Below are positions 16,689-23,469 of a stretch of DNA of 33,316 nucleotides, piece after piece; positions within the stretch are counted from its first letter, which is position 1, and each line of letters opens with the position of its first letter. The stretch is from positions 1 to 33,316 of the IMG/VR virus record IMGVR_UViG_3300025853_000340; one strand, 5' to 3'. Origin of the DNA: a virus. The notes below the pieces were generated by a model, which saw only the letters and a list, made by a program, of their open reading frames with translations, did no database searches and had not been told where the DNA came from. The position numbers were made by a program, and so were the translations under genes.

Positions 16689-17235
16689 TTTGCTTCTCTT
16701 TGTAGTTCTTTATTTTTAGTTTACGCTTTGCTACCTTTATATCTAAAGGATAACACGGTTGTAATCCTGATATTCTGATAAATAATACGCCGGATAGCTC
16801 GTCGTAGGTAAAATCTTTTATGAATCTTTTAACTCTAAGCGTTTTACATTCCTCAACCACATCTCCCACAAAATTTTCCAAATGCTGTAATATTTTATAT
16901 TCATTTATTCTATCCATTTTGTCATATGGAGAACGATGTAATATATTTCCAAAAATAACAAATCCACATCCAACATCATATAAAATAGGATTTATACGAT
17001 TATTATACAATTCATCGCGAACACGCATAGTCAACAAACTATCTTTGGGAATTGAGTTAATTAATTTTCCACGATTAAATCCGGCAATAGGAAAAAATGA
17101 ATCACTACAAACCTTCTCGACAATTTCATCTTTTAATTCTTGAGAAGCATCATTCGTTAAATAAAAATACGCACCCCAAGGATCGCTCGGTTTTAACTTC
17201 TTTTTGTCAGTAAAATATACGGGAATATTATACAT
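16672..17235 (-). CDS. Tail-sheath C-terminal-domain-like protein (187 aa)
   Basis: The part from F-F-P-I-A-G-F-N-R-G-K-L through R-D-E-L-Y-N-N-R-I-N-P-I-L-Y, V-I-F-G-N and D-R-I-N matches the C-terminal domain of contractile tail sheaths (A-G-x-x-R-G, then R-D-x-L-Y-x-x-x-I-N-P-I, then V-x-F-G, then D-R-I-N). Full sheaths are about 400-700 residues, so this is a stand-alone domain. The start is ATG 17235, because the GTG at 17250 lies inside the -10 box. It has a consensus sigma70 promoter with no leader, which is odd for a structural gene. It may be a sheath paralogue, an inhibitor or a remnant. The likeness is clear to my eye but was not tested by search. Confidence 0.6.
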   Translation of the reverse strand: MYNIPVYFTDKKKLKPSDPWGAYFYLTNDASQELKDEIVEKVCSDSFFPIAGFNRGKLINSIPKDSLLTMRVRDELYNNRINPILYDVGCGFVIFGNILHRSPYDKMDRINEYKILQHLENFVGDVVEECKTLRVKRFIKDFTYDELSGVLFIRISGLQPCYPLDIKVAKRKLKIKNYKEKQTILSE

Positions 17236-17241
17236 ACCAGT

Positions 17242-17270
17242 ATTATACACTTTAGTATAATATTTGTCAA
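17242..17270 (-). promoter_or_regulatory. Consensus sigma70 promoter, leaderless (sheath-like gene)
   Basis: TTGACA, 17-nt spacer, TATAAT, then 6 nt (ACTGGT) to ATG 17235. The first T of the -35 box is exactly 35 nt before the A of the ATG, so the predicted mRNA start is the start codon. Confidence 0.85.
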
Positions 17271-17273
17271 GAC

Positions 17274-17309
17274 AAAAAAAGAAGCACCCTATTGAGAATC
17301 GGGTGCTTC
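17274..17309 (-). terminator. Rho-independent terminator after 17351-19063
   Basis: A minus-strand 9-bp stem GAAGCACCC / GGGTGCTTC with an 11-nt loop, followed by seven T. It lies directly upstream of the promoter of the sheath-like gene and insulates it. Confidence 0.9.
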
Positions 17310-17350
17310 CTATTTACACTGTTTTAGCTAGGTAGTAGTTCAATATAGAA

Positions 17351-19063
17351 CTAAATAGTTTGTTCATACATCTCACGAGCTTTTGTGTAGAATTCAACCA
17401 ATTCAGAATAGTCAATCTGTTTTCCTCTGAATAAAAATGATCCCAATGTATAAATTAAAAATGCAGGTGTTCCTCTTGCAATTTTACTACGAATCTTAGC
17501 AAGATTAGCAGTTCTTAATGCTTTCAACATATCACTTGGGTTGTTATTAACAGATCCTTTGTCACCAATCTTACGACGGTCAAATTCAGGAAAATATTTG
17601 TCAATGGATATCTCAACCTGTTTTTGATTTTCCTTTTCCTTTTCATTCGCTAACTCTTTGGGGTCTTTGTATGTAGACAATTGTTTTTCTAAATTAGAAC
17701 GTTCATGTTTCAAGGCATTCCAAGTTTCACGATCATTTACAGACTGTGGATCTCCGCCAGTAAACATACGATCATTCATCTCCAATGACTTCATTCTATT
17801 GGAAATAGCATCAATCTTAGAATTAATATCATCGTCGGAATTCTCATTGACAACAGAATCTTCGCTTAAATAATCATTCTTTCCAGGTTTACGATCGTCT
17901 TTTTTAGTCCACATCGGTTTTACTCCAGTAGCACCCTTGTGCTTATTTAACCCACGTTTATCACCACGAAACTTTGCTCCTTTGATCGGAACGTTAACGG
18001 GATTTCCACTAGGATCTAAAGGCAAACCGTCTTCAGAATAATCTGGACCATCAGGATTATCAATATAATCTTCTTTATAACGACGTTCCATTTCATCATC
18101 AGCCATATAATCCCACAGATCAGGACGGTTAGCTAGATTTTGTTCATTCAATATTTCAGAAATACTTTCTTTTATTATTTTTTTTAATTCTGATTTTTTC
18201 ATAGTTTTATTCTCTTCTAAAGCAGGTCTGGCTGATTTCATTTGAACAACTGTATCATAACCAGCCTTTGATGATAGTTCCATTTCATTTTCACTACCGG
18301 TCTTTCTATTAAAAACATTTTGAACTAACATACGTATGCGATCAACGTTTATATCAGCTCCTTTTTGTTTATATTTATTCACAATGTCTTTTAATTTTTT
18401 ACTCAATTTAATACGTTCCGTCTTTGATGCTCCATGACTTAATTGAGAAATTAACATTGAAATTTCCATTCGTGCTTGTTTGGTTATATCATCAGTATCG
18501 GAATAACCGGCGGAAAAATAATCAATCGATGGATCGTATTGATGTATATCAACCAATTTATAATTTCCCTCTGCTTCATCATATAAATCCAATTTGTAAT
18601 TTGAAATATCAATTCCCACCGAAGAAAATAATTTTGACATCAACGGAACATCATATGTTTTTTCTGTTATATATTCCCAACTAGAAATTATCTTCTTGTC
18701 AAACCATATACGACCAGTTACATCACCATATGATCTAAAATTGTCAAGGTTTTCTTCATCCGATGATGATATATTCAATCTATTATTGATTTTACGTAAT
18801 ACTTCATCAGACATTGTATTAACAAGAATACCCAATCCTTTTAATTCATCAACTGATTTTGATGCTCTATTAACTAATTTTTTTAATATGTCATAATGTG
18901 TTAGTTTTTGCTTATAACCAACAATAATAAACGAATCAATTATTATAAATGGTCTAGCATCTTTATCATCCCAATCACCAACACCCACGATATTATAACC
19001 GCCCGTGTCAGCCACGACTTCATCAGGACTTTCAATTAATAAATCTGCTAACTTCAATTTCAT
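17351..19063 (-). CDS. Two-part protein of unknown function (570 aa)
   Basis: Residues 1-290 are paralogous to 19464-20312: L-K-L-A-D-L-L, D-A-R-P-F-I-I-I, T-G-R-I-W, S-H-G-A-S-K and A-G-Y-D-T-V-V-Q-M-K-S-A in the same order. The second half begins near residue 292 with M-K-K-S-E-L-K-K-I-I, a segment typical of the start of some phage virion proteins, and is hydrophilic with a coiled-coil-like part (about 430-490). The gene therefore looks like a fusion of two formerly separate genes. TATTTATA lies 5 nt before the ATG. A structural role is only a guess from position. Confidence 0.7.
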   Translation of the reverse strand: MKLKLADLLIESPDEVVADTGGYNIVGVGDWDDKDARPFIIIDSFIIVGYKQKLTHYDILKKLVNRASKSVDELKGLGILVNTMSDEVLRKINNRLNISSSDEENLDNFRSYGDVTGRIWFDKKIISSWEYITEKTYDVPLMSKLFSSVGIDISNYKLDLYDEAEGNYKLVDIHQYDPSIDYFSAGYSDTDDITKQARMEISMLISQLSHGASKTERIKLSKKLKDIVNKYKQKGADINVDRIRMLVQNVFNRKTGSENEMELSSKAGYDTVVQMKSARPALEENKTMKKSELKKIIKESISEILNEQNLANRPDLWDYMADDEMERRYKEDYIDNPDGPDYSEDGLPLDPSGNPVNVPIKGAKFRGDKRGLNKHKGATGVKPMWTKKDDRKPGKNDYLSEDSVVNENSDDDINSKIDAISNRMKSLEMNDRMFTGGDPQSVNDRETWNALKHERSNLEKQLSTYKDPKELANEKEKENQKQVEISIDKYFPEFDRRKIGDKGSVNNNPSDMLKALRTANLAKIRSKIARGTPAFLIYTLGSFLFRGKQIDYSELVEFYTKAREMYEQTI

Positions 19064-19080
19064 ATCTATATAAATATTCT

Positions 19081-19464
19081 TTAATTTAAAAACACATTCA
19101 TGTCATCATATTGATCAGGCATATTAAATCTAAACGCTTGCCCAAATTGATTTATCATCGCTTTGTTATTATACTCGATGTTTACCACAAAATTGCGGTT
19201 CTCCATCAATCGCTCAAATATAATATCACGCAACATATGCTTCTTGCCAACAATAGCATCATGTTTGCCTCGTATGTTCAATTGACCAAAATGATTCTGT
19301 ATGTGTATATACCCTGTCTCGTAAGGTATATCATGAACCTCTGCCTCATTAATCGGCTCACGACGAAATAATGTAGAAAAATTCTGTTTCATATAAGCAT
19401 AATGTCCATTAGGAGGACAATTTATTATTTGACCCCGTGGGTTTATCCAAAATGTTTGATTCAT
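19081..19464 (-). CDS. Protein of unknown function (127 aa)
   Basis: M-N-Q-T-F-W-I-N-P-R-G; rich in Asn, Phe and Arg with no low-complexity part. The start ATG overlaps the stop of 19464-20312 (TAATG), so the two are coupled. It sits between the two paralogues 17351-19063 and 19464-20312. No family is recognised. Confidence 0.65.
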   Translation of the reverse strand: MNQTFWINPRGQIINCPPNGHYAYMKQNFSTLFRREPINEAEVHDIPYETGYIHIQNHFGQLNIRGKHDAIVGKKHMLRDIIFERLMENRNFVVNIEYNNKAMINQFGQAFRFNMPDQYDDMNVFLN

Positions 19465-20312
19465 TATATTAAATCCTTTAAATTTATTTTATTTTCTTCT
19501 AAAAATGGCATCGCTGATTTTTGCTGTGCCACTGTATCATACCCAGCCTTTTTAGCTCTCTTCATTTCTTCTTCACTTCCCGTCCAACGGTTCAAAGCAT
19601 CTTTTACAAAATCTTCAATCTTGCCAAAATCTATATCCAATGAACTTTTACGAGTGCTGTCAATGATATTCTTTATCTTTCCAGCAATCTTCATCTTCTC
19701 CGACTTAGAAGCACCATGACTCAATTGCTTAACCAAATCAACAATCTCAGACTTAACTTTCTTCTCAACAGGATCAACGTCTTCACTTCCACCAAATTCA
19801 TTCCAAGGAATCATTTGATATAAATATTGCCATTCATCAACATGATATTCAGATAAATCAATGCCAGCAGATTTAAATGCTTTTTCCACATGTGAATAAT
19901 GCTTTTTAATGTCATCGTTGTCATCCCAAAATGATATAACACCACGATCTTTCCATATACGACCATGAACATCTCCCATAAGACGCCCAGCCTCAATACC
20001 ATACTTTTTATAAGATTCATTCATTTCGGAAGCTATATCAAGATCAATGTTGCCAAATATATCAGCTCCATTCTTGTTCAATACAATCTTAAACGCCTGA
20101 TTCTTCTTGTCTCCAGAATATAATTTGCTTTTCTTGAACGCTCTTGAAACGTTAACCGCAATATCTCCATGAGTAATTCCATTAGTCATCCCAATAATTA
20201 ACATGCTTCCAGCTAAAACAAAAGGTCTAGCATCATGATCATCATATTCAAACTCTTCCGGTCCTGAATCAGCGTAATCGGGATCTTCACTCAATAAATC
20301 TTTTAATTTCAT
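19464..20312 (-). CDS. Paralogue of the N-terminal half of 17351-19063 (282 aa)
   Basis: M-K-L-K-D-L-L-S-E-D-P, then D-D-H-D-A-R-P-F-V-L, H-G-R-I-W-K-D, Q-L-S-H-G-A-S-K-S-E-K-M-K, and A-K-K-A-G-Y-D-T-V-A-Q-Q-K-S-A near the end. These match the first 290 residues of 17351-19063 in order and spacing. The protein is acidic at the start and helical later. The ATG overlaps the stop of the 53-residue gene upstream (ATGA). The function is unknown. Confidence 0.7.
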   Translation of the reverse strand: MKLKDLLSEDPDYADSGPEEFEYDDHDARPFVLAGSMLIIGMTNGITHGDIAVNVSRAFKKSKLYSGDKKNQAFKIVLNKNGADIFGNIDLDIASEMNESYKKYGIEAGRLMGDVHGRIWKDRGVISFWDDNDDIKKHYSHVEKAFKSAGIDLSEYHVDEWQYLYQMIPWNEFGGSEDVDPVEKKVKSEIVDLVKQLSHGASKSEKMKIAGKIKNIIDSTRKSSLDIDFGKIEDFVKDALNRWTGSEEEMKRAKKAGYDTVAQQKSAMPFLEENKINLKDLI

Positions 20313-20470
20313 AATAAATCTCTATCACTCAAAAAATCTTTTAAAGAAGTCGATTTCATCTCAACTAATCCTTCAATTCCCTCAGATATTAATTCGTCAC
20401 TCAAACTCTCGCTATCATCAACCACTTCTTCTATCTCCATGATCAACTGCTTGTATAATGATTCAGACAT
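20309..20470 (-). CDS. Small acidic protein (53 aa), unknown
   Basis: Begins M-S-E-S-L-Y-K-Q-L-I-M-E-I-E-E-V and ends L-K-D-F-L-S-D-R-D-L-L. The stop overlaps the next ATG by 4 nt (ATGA). TATTTATA lies 3 nt before its own ATG, as at several other late starts in this window. The acidic helical composition and tight coupling support a real gene. Confidence 0.65.
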   Translation of the reverse strand: MSESLYKQLIMEIEEVVDDSESLSDELISEGIEGLVEMKSTSLKDFLSDRDLL

Positions 20471-20483
20471 AACTATAAATAGA

Positions 20484-21017
20484 TTATAAATCAGAAAAGT
20501 AATTTAAAATGTTACGTGAAATCTCAAACACGATTCGACTTTCACCTTCACCAATTTTAGTTCGATTCTTGATCGCTGCATTAAAAGCAGGTTTCTTCGT
20601 CTCGGGAACACCAGACAACCCCTTAGATATACCTTTTACCTTTCCACTAACACTCGCACCTCCAGCATCTATAATGTGAAACTTTCCACTCGAAATGTCA
20701 TACGCTATATTGTCAGGTTGATCATCGTAACTATAAATTCCATGATCACTCAATACAGGACCTATACGGTTCTGCATTATATCCATAATATCAACCTTGC
20801 CAGTCTTAGCCAAATCAGACAATACAGGATAAGGACTTTTCTCAGCATAATAACTTCCATTCCTCGTAGTCAATAACACCTTGGGGCCAATACCTAACTC
20901 ACCAAAAGCATATTGAGTCTGAGCACGACGCATCGGATCTTCCACAACATTCTTCTTTACCATGCTAACAATTATGTTGCTAACAGATTCTCTCGGTAAA
21001 CTCTTTAACGTTATCAT
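20484..21017 (-). CDS. Small protein with a kinase-like catalytic loop (177 aa)
   Basis: Numbering is from the GTG at 21041; the ATG at 21017 is preferred. G-E-L-G-I-G-P-K-V (48-55) resembles the N-lobe entry of kinase-like phosphotransferases. Y-D-D-Q-P-D-N-I (105-112) aligns with the HRD-x-K-P-x-N loop (D106, N111), and H-I-I-D-A-G (122-127) with the metal-binding D-F-G (D125). At 177 residues it is far shorter than a full kinase of about 250-300, so the fold may be minimal or degenerate. Substrate unknown. A GC-rich hairpin lies upstream at 21061-21084. Confidence 0.5.
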   Translation of the reverse strand: MITLKSLPRESVSNIIVSMVKKNVVEDPMRRAQTQYAFGELGIGPKVLLTTRNGSYYAEKSPYPVLSDLAKTGKVDIMDIMQNRIGPVLSDHGIYSYDDQPDNIAYDISSGKFHIIDAGGASVSGKVKGISKGLSGVPETKKPAFNAAIKNRTKIGEGESRIVFEISRNILNYFSDL

Positions 21018-21060
21018 GTCAATATATATCAATTCATCCACATATTTGTCGATGTTTGGG

Positions 21061-21084
21061 GGTTCGCCGCCGCTCCTGGCGACC
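21061..21084. other. GC-rich hairpin upstream of the kinase-like gene
   Basis: On the minus strand GGTCGCC pairs with GGCG(A)ACC through seven base pairs with one bulged A and a 9-nt loop (AGGAGCGGC). The base composition stands out from the AT-rich surroundings, and no T run follows, so it is not an ordinary terminator. It could be a regulatory structure in the leader or a trace of inserted DNA. Confidence 0.35.
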
Positions 21085-21117
21085 GCAAAAATCCAATATA
21101 TACAAAATTATAAAAAC

Positions 21118-21487
21118 TCAAGAAAATATTCGAGCAAATAACTCATACAATGCACCAACATACCCAACATATCCATTAACAATCAACGAAGTTAACATTC
21201 CACATAATCTATCCAACATAACTTTATATCCCCAATCCATCACTATATACTTCATGCCGCATAATATATCCAACATAACTTTATATCCCCAATCCATCAC
21301 TATATACTTCATGCCGCATAATATATCCCAACTTAGGAATTATATCACGCGACATTATATATTCTAAAAATAACTTTTCAAGAAAATTACAACCAGACAA
21401 CCCACCACCATCCACCATAACATCACATTGTATGTTATACTCAACAACTTCATAATCAGTTTTATGGCGTTTGTGCTTTATTTTCAT
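21118..21487 (-). pseudogene. Repeat-containing small protein gene with a +1 frameshift
   Basis: The reading frame from ATG 21487 (M-K-I-K-H-K-R-H-K-T-D-Y) enters a 57-bp tandem repeat and is thrown out of frame by one extra C in the run at 21327-21329, stopping at 21281. The other repeat copy lacks this base. Without it the frame runs on through two copies of a 19-residue unit (M-K-Y-I-V-M-D-W-G-Y-K-V-M-L-D-I-L-C-G) to a stop at 21118, giving about 123 residues. The plus strand is also open here, but the minus-strand operon context favours this reading. Function unknown. Confidence 0.5.
21217..21331. repeat. 57-bp tandem repeat, two copies plus a partial one
   Basis: Copies span 21217-21273 and 21274-21331. 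The second has one extra C and is otherwise identical. Degenerate further sequence lies to the left (about 21200-21216). 57 bp is 19 codons, so copy number can change without shifting the frame. Confidence 0.9.
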
Positions 21488-21510
21488 AACTATCGCTTAT
21501 CTTATAAGTA

Positions 21511-21780
21511 TTATTTAATAGAATTTTTGTATTTTTTTATTTTATGCTTTCGCAACGCGTTCTTGAATTCATCACTAACAAATACCTTGTTACGTGACGT
21601 CGCTAAACCATCGTTTAACCAAAAACCATCCCTATCAGCCCAAGCAGAAAAATATAACTCACCAGATGATACAAAATATAAATGACGCACATTATCATCA
21701 ACCATCAAAAAATCAAATGTTATATGCTCAGTGTTGCCATGCTTTAATTTGTGATTAACTAATACATCCTGTTTTTTCAT
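21511..21780 (-). CDS. Shared-tail cassette protein 8 (89 aa)
   Basis: Last gene of the array. The body has L-Y-F-V-S-S-G-E-L-Y-F-S-A-W-A-D-R-D-G-F-W, an aromatic acidic segment like its neighbours, and it ends E-F-K-N-A-L-R-K-H-K-I-K-K-Y-K-N-S-I-K. Its ATG overlaps the upstream stop by 4 nt. A 23-nt gap follows before the next, repeat-containing gene. The family is not recognised; the shared C-terminal tail is what ties it to the array. Confidence 0.7.
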   Translation of the reverse strand: MKKQDVLVNHKLKHGNTEHITFDFLMVDDNVRHLYFVSSGELYFSAWADRDGFWLNDGLATSRNKVFVSDEFKNALRKHKIKKYKNSIK

Positions 21781-22064
21781 GTTCTATTGTTTTTGTATTT
21801 TCTTATCTTATATAAACGAAGCGCATGTCTAAACGAGCTATCAACTAAAGCATCATTCTTAGTATATCCACCGTCTTCTTCATACGTATGCCAATCATCC
21901 CCTTCTTCATCTACCCAATAATATAATAATAAATCTAAACTTGGATAATATATGTTTTTATATTCACTGCCATCCAATACACTATCAAATATAAAATAAT
22001 CAGCGTCAGGAAATATACAACGTTCTCCAGAATAGTCTAAATAATATTCATCGTTTTCTTTCAT
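21777..22064 (-). CDS. Shared-tail cassette protein 7 (95 aa)
   Basis: Starts M-K-E-N-D-E-Y-Y-L-D-Y, the same as cassette 6, then F-P-D-A-D-Y-F, S-L-D-L-L-L-Y-Y-W-V-D, D-W-H-T-Y-E-E-D, and ends A-L-R-L-Y-K-I-R-K-Y-K-N-N-R-T. The two are recent duplicates at both protein and DNA level. The start lies within the tail codons of cassette 6 (17-nt overlap), and its own stop overlaps the next ATG. Acidic body, basic tail. Function unknown. Confidence 0.75.
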   Translation of the reverse strand: MKENDEYYLDYSGERCIFPDADYFIFDSVLDGSEYKNIYYPSLDLLLYYWVDEEGDDWHTYEEDGGYTKNDALVDSSFRHALRLYKIRKYKNNRT

Positions 22065-22326
22065 TATACTTTATTATTTTATGCTTTCTTAACGCTAGTT
22101 TGTAAGGTTCACTGTTTAAAACTTCTTCTTTCGTTTTTCCATGATCTTCTTCATACGTACGCCAATCATCATCGTCTTCAACAATATAATATAATAATAA
22201 ATCTAAACTTGAATAATAACGATTTTGACATTTATCAAAAATCGTGTAAAATTCAAAATACTCAACATCAGGAAAATCACATTCGTTACCATCATAATCT
22301 AAATAATATTCATCGTTTTCTTTCAT
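22048..22326 (-). CDS. Shared-tail cassette protein 6 (92 aa)
   Basis: M-K-E-N-D-E-Y-Y-L-D-Y-D, F-P-D-V-E-Y-F-E-F, S-L-D-L-L-L-Y-Y-I-V, D-W-R-T-Y-E-E-D-H-G-K-T-K-E-E, ending A-L-R-K-H-K-I-I-K-Y-N-E-R-K-R. It is the closest relative of cassette 7. The initiation sequence AAGTATAATGAAA lies inside the codons K-Y-N-E of cassette 5, giving a 17-nt overlap. Confidence 0.75.
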   Translation of the reverse strand: MKENDEYYLDYDGNECDFPDVEYFEFYTIFDKCQNRYYSSLDLLLYYIVEDDDDWRTYEEDHGKTKEEVLNSEPYKLALRKHKIIKYNERKR

Positions 22327-22534
22327 TATACTTTCTTATTTTGTTCTTTCTATCATACTCTAACAAAGCAGAATTATAATTAGGACAATCTAAATATACC
22401 AAACTATTTGTATAATTCCACCAAGGCACATGATACTGAATCATAGGCCAATTGTCACCATCGTTCCAACACATGTCTCGCTTACGAAAAGAACAATGCC
22501 ATCTTATACTATCTTCACTCGGCAACTTTTTCAT
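22310..22534 (-). CDS. Shared-tail cassette protein 5 (74 aa)
   Basis: The body is rich in Trp, Cys and Asn (R-W-H-C-S-F-R-K-R-D-M-C-W, V-P-W-W-N-Y) and unlike the other members, but it ends D-R-K-N-K-I-R-K-Y-N-E-R-K-R, the same tail. It starts inside the tail of cassette 4 (20-nt overlap). Different bodies with one constant tail suggest modular exchange. Confidence 0.7.
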   Translation of the reverse strand: MKKLPSEDSIRWHCSFRKRDMCWNDGDNWPMIQYHVPWWNYTNSLVYLDCPNYNSALLEYDRKNKIRKYNERKR

Positions 22535-22778
22535 TATACTTTCTTATTTTATGCTTTCTCATAGCAACCTTAAATTCAGTTGACTTTAAAATATTATCTA
22601 TGTGATGCGGAGATTCTAATTCAAATTTACACAATTCATTTTCCCTCCAAACAAACAAATTATCATATACAAAATATCTTTGATAATAATCATCATACAT
22701 AAAATCAATATACTCTGTTGTAGGCATCTTATAATACCTAGCATGAAAAGGATCATAATATTCTTTTTCTGTATTCAT
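22515..22778 (-). CDS. Shared-tail cassette protein 4 (87 aa)
   Basis: M-N-T-E-K-E-Y-Y-D-P-F, then Y-F-V-Y-D-N-L-F-V-W-R-E-N-E-L, ending E-F-K-V-A-M-R-K-H-K-I-R-K-Y-N-E-K-V-A-E. The start overlaps the end of cassette 3 by 26 nt. No Shine-Dalgarno; the A-rich tail codons of the previous gene stand in front of the ATG. Confidence 0.7.
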   Translation of the reverse strand: MNTEKEYYDPFHARYYKMPTTEYIDFMYDDYYQRYFVYDNLFVWRENELCKFELESPHHIDNILKSTEFKVAMRKHKIRKYNEKVAE

Positions 22779-23004
22779 TTATTTTTCTTTTACGAATGTA
22801 ATTTTTATATTCTGCTGTTTGTTTTAAACGATCATACGTCTTAGATTGTGCTTCTATCCACATACAGTCGTGTGAATTGAAATATACAAAATGCCCACAA
22901 TCCAAATAAAGAAACAAATCGTTTTCTACATTGAATAACGCATCTCCAATGCCATTCTTTATAATCTCGTTTTTATTAGATAAATACTGATCAATTGTTG
23001 CCAT
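22753..23004 (-). CDS. Shared-tail cassette protein 3 (83 aa)
   Basis: M-A-T-I-D-Q-Y-L-S-N-K, then D-L-F-L-Y-L-D-C-G-H-F-V-Y-F, W-I-E-A-Q-S-K-T-Y-D-R-L, ending E-Y-K-N-Y-I-R-K-R-K-I-N-E-Y-R-K-R-I-L, a diverged form of the tail. It follows cassette 2 after a 16-nt gap and overlaps cassette 4 by 26 nt. Confidence 0.7.
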   Translation of the reverse strand: MATIDQYLSNKNEIIKNGIGDALFNVENDLFLYLDCGHFVYFNSHDCMWIEAQSKTYDRLKQTAEYKNYIRKRKINEYRKRIL

Positions 23005-23020
23005 TTTTATACTTTGTATT

Positions 23021-23236
23021 TCATGGTGTTTTGCTTTTTTTGTAATTTACAATTCTTAATGTGCGCAAACATTCTATCTCATGATCACCAACCCAAGTAA
23101 TATCATCAATGTCTGAAATAAATACTCGATATAGCCAACCATTATCATCAACTACTTTTGTAATTACACCATGAAGACCGGCATGGCGTCCGTCTTTAAC
23201 TATAACCTTTTGATTTACTTTGTATTTGTGTTTCAT
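23021..23236 (-). CDS. Cassette 2, KOW-like small protein (71 aa)
   Basis: Y-K-V-N-Q-K-V-I-V-K-D-G-R-H-A-G-L-H-G-V-I-T-K-V is typical of a KOW motif (RNA- or protein-binding small barrel). The end, T-L-R-I-V-N-Y-K-K-S-K-T-P, is a short, weak version of the array tail. It begins in an ATGA overlap with cassette 1. The KOW call is supported by the V-x-G-x-x-G-x-x-G-x-V pattern, but the family was not checked. Confidence 0.65.
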   Translation of the reverse strand: MKHKYKVNQKVIVKDGRHAGLHGVITKVVDDNGWLYRVFISDIDDITWVGDHEIECLRTLRIVNYKKSKTP

Positions 23237-23463
23237 GCCGATTTCCTGTTTTTATATTGGTTTATTTTGTGTGTCCTCATAGCGTCTTTAAATTCAATTT
23301 GATCACGAATATATTCGTAACTAAGACTCGATTCTTTTTCCCAACCATTATATCCCGTGTCACGATAAAATGTTTTTCGTTTTAGATGATATCCATATTT
23401 AATTTTTCCTGAAGACCATTTCCAATCACAAGTAAATGTTATAAAATCATTATTTGTTTTCAT
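23233..23463 (-). CDS. Shared-tail cassette protein 1, first gene of array (76 aa)
   Basis: The start ATG at 23463 (M-K-T-N-N-D-F) was chosen because the GTG at 23481 lies upstream of the predicted transcription start. The body has W-K-W-S-S-G-K-I-K-Y-G-Y and W-E-K-E-S-S-L-S-Y-E-Y, ending E-F-K-D-A-M-R-T-H-K-I-N-Q-Y-K-N-R-K-S-A. A consensus promoter with no leader precedes it and should drive the whole array. Confidence 0.7.
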   Translation of the reverse strand: MKTNNDFITFTCDWKWSSGKIKYGYHLKRKTFYRDTGYNGWEKESSLSYEYIRDQIEFKDAMRTHKINQYKNRKSA

Positions 23464-23469
23464 ATACAC

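Noticed and set aside
21056-21367. Plus-strand open frame of 103 codons through the 57-bp repeat
   Set aside because: It has no ribosome site or promoter, lies opposite to the operon, and is open mainly because of the repeat; the minus-strand reading with one base corrected fits better.
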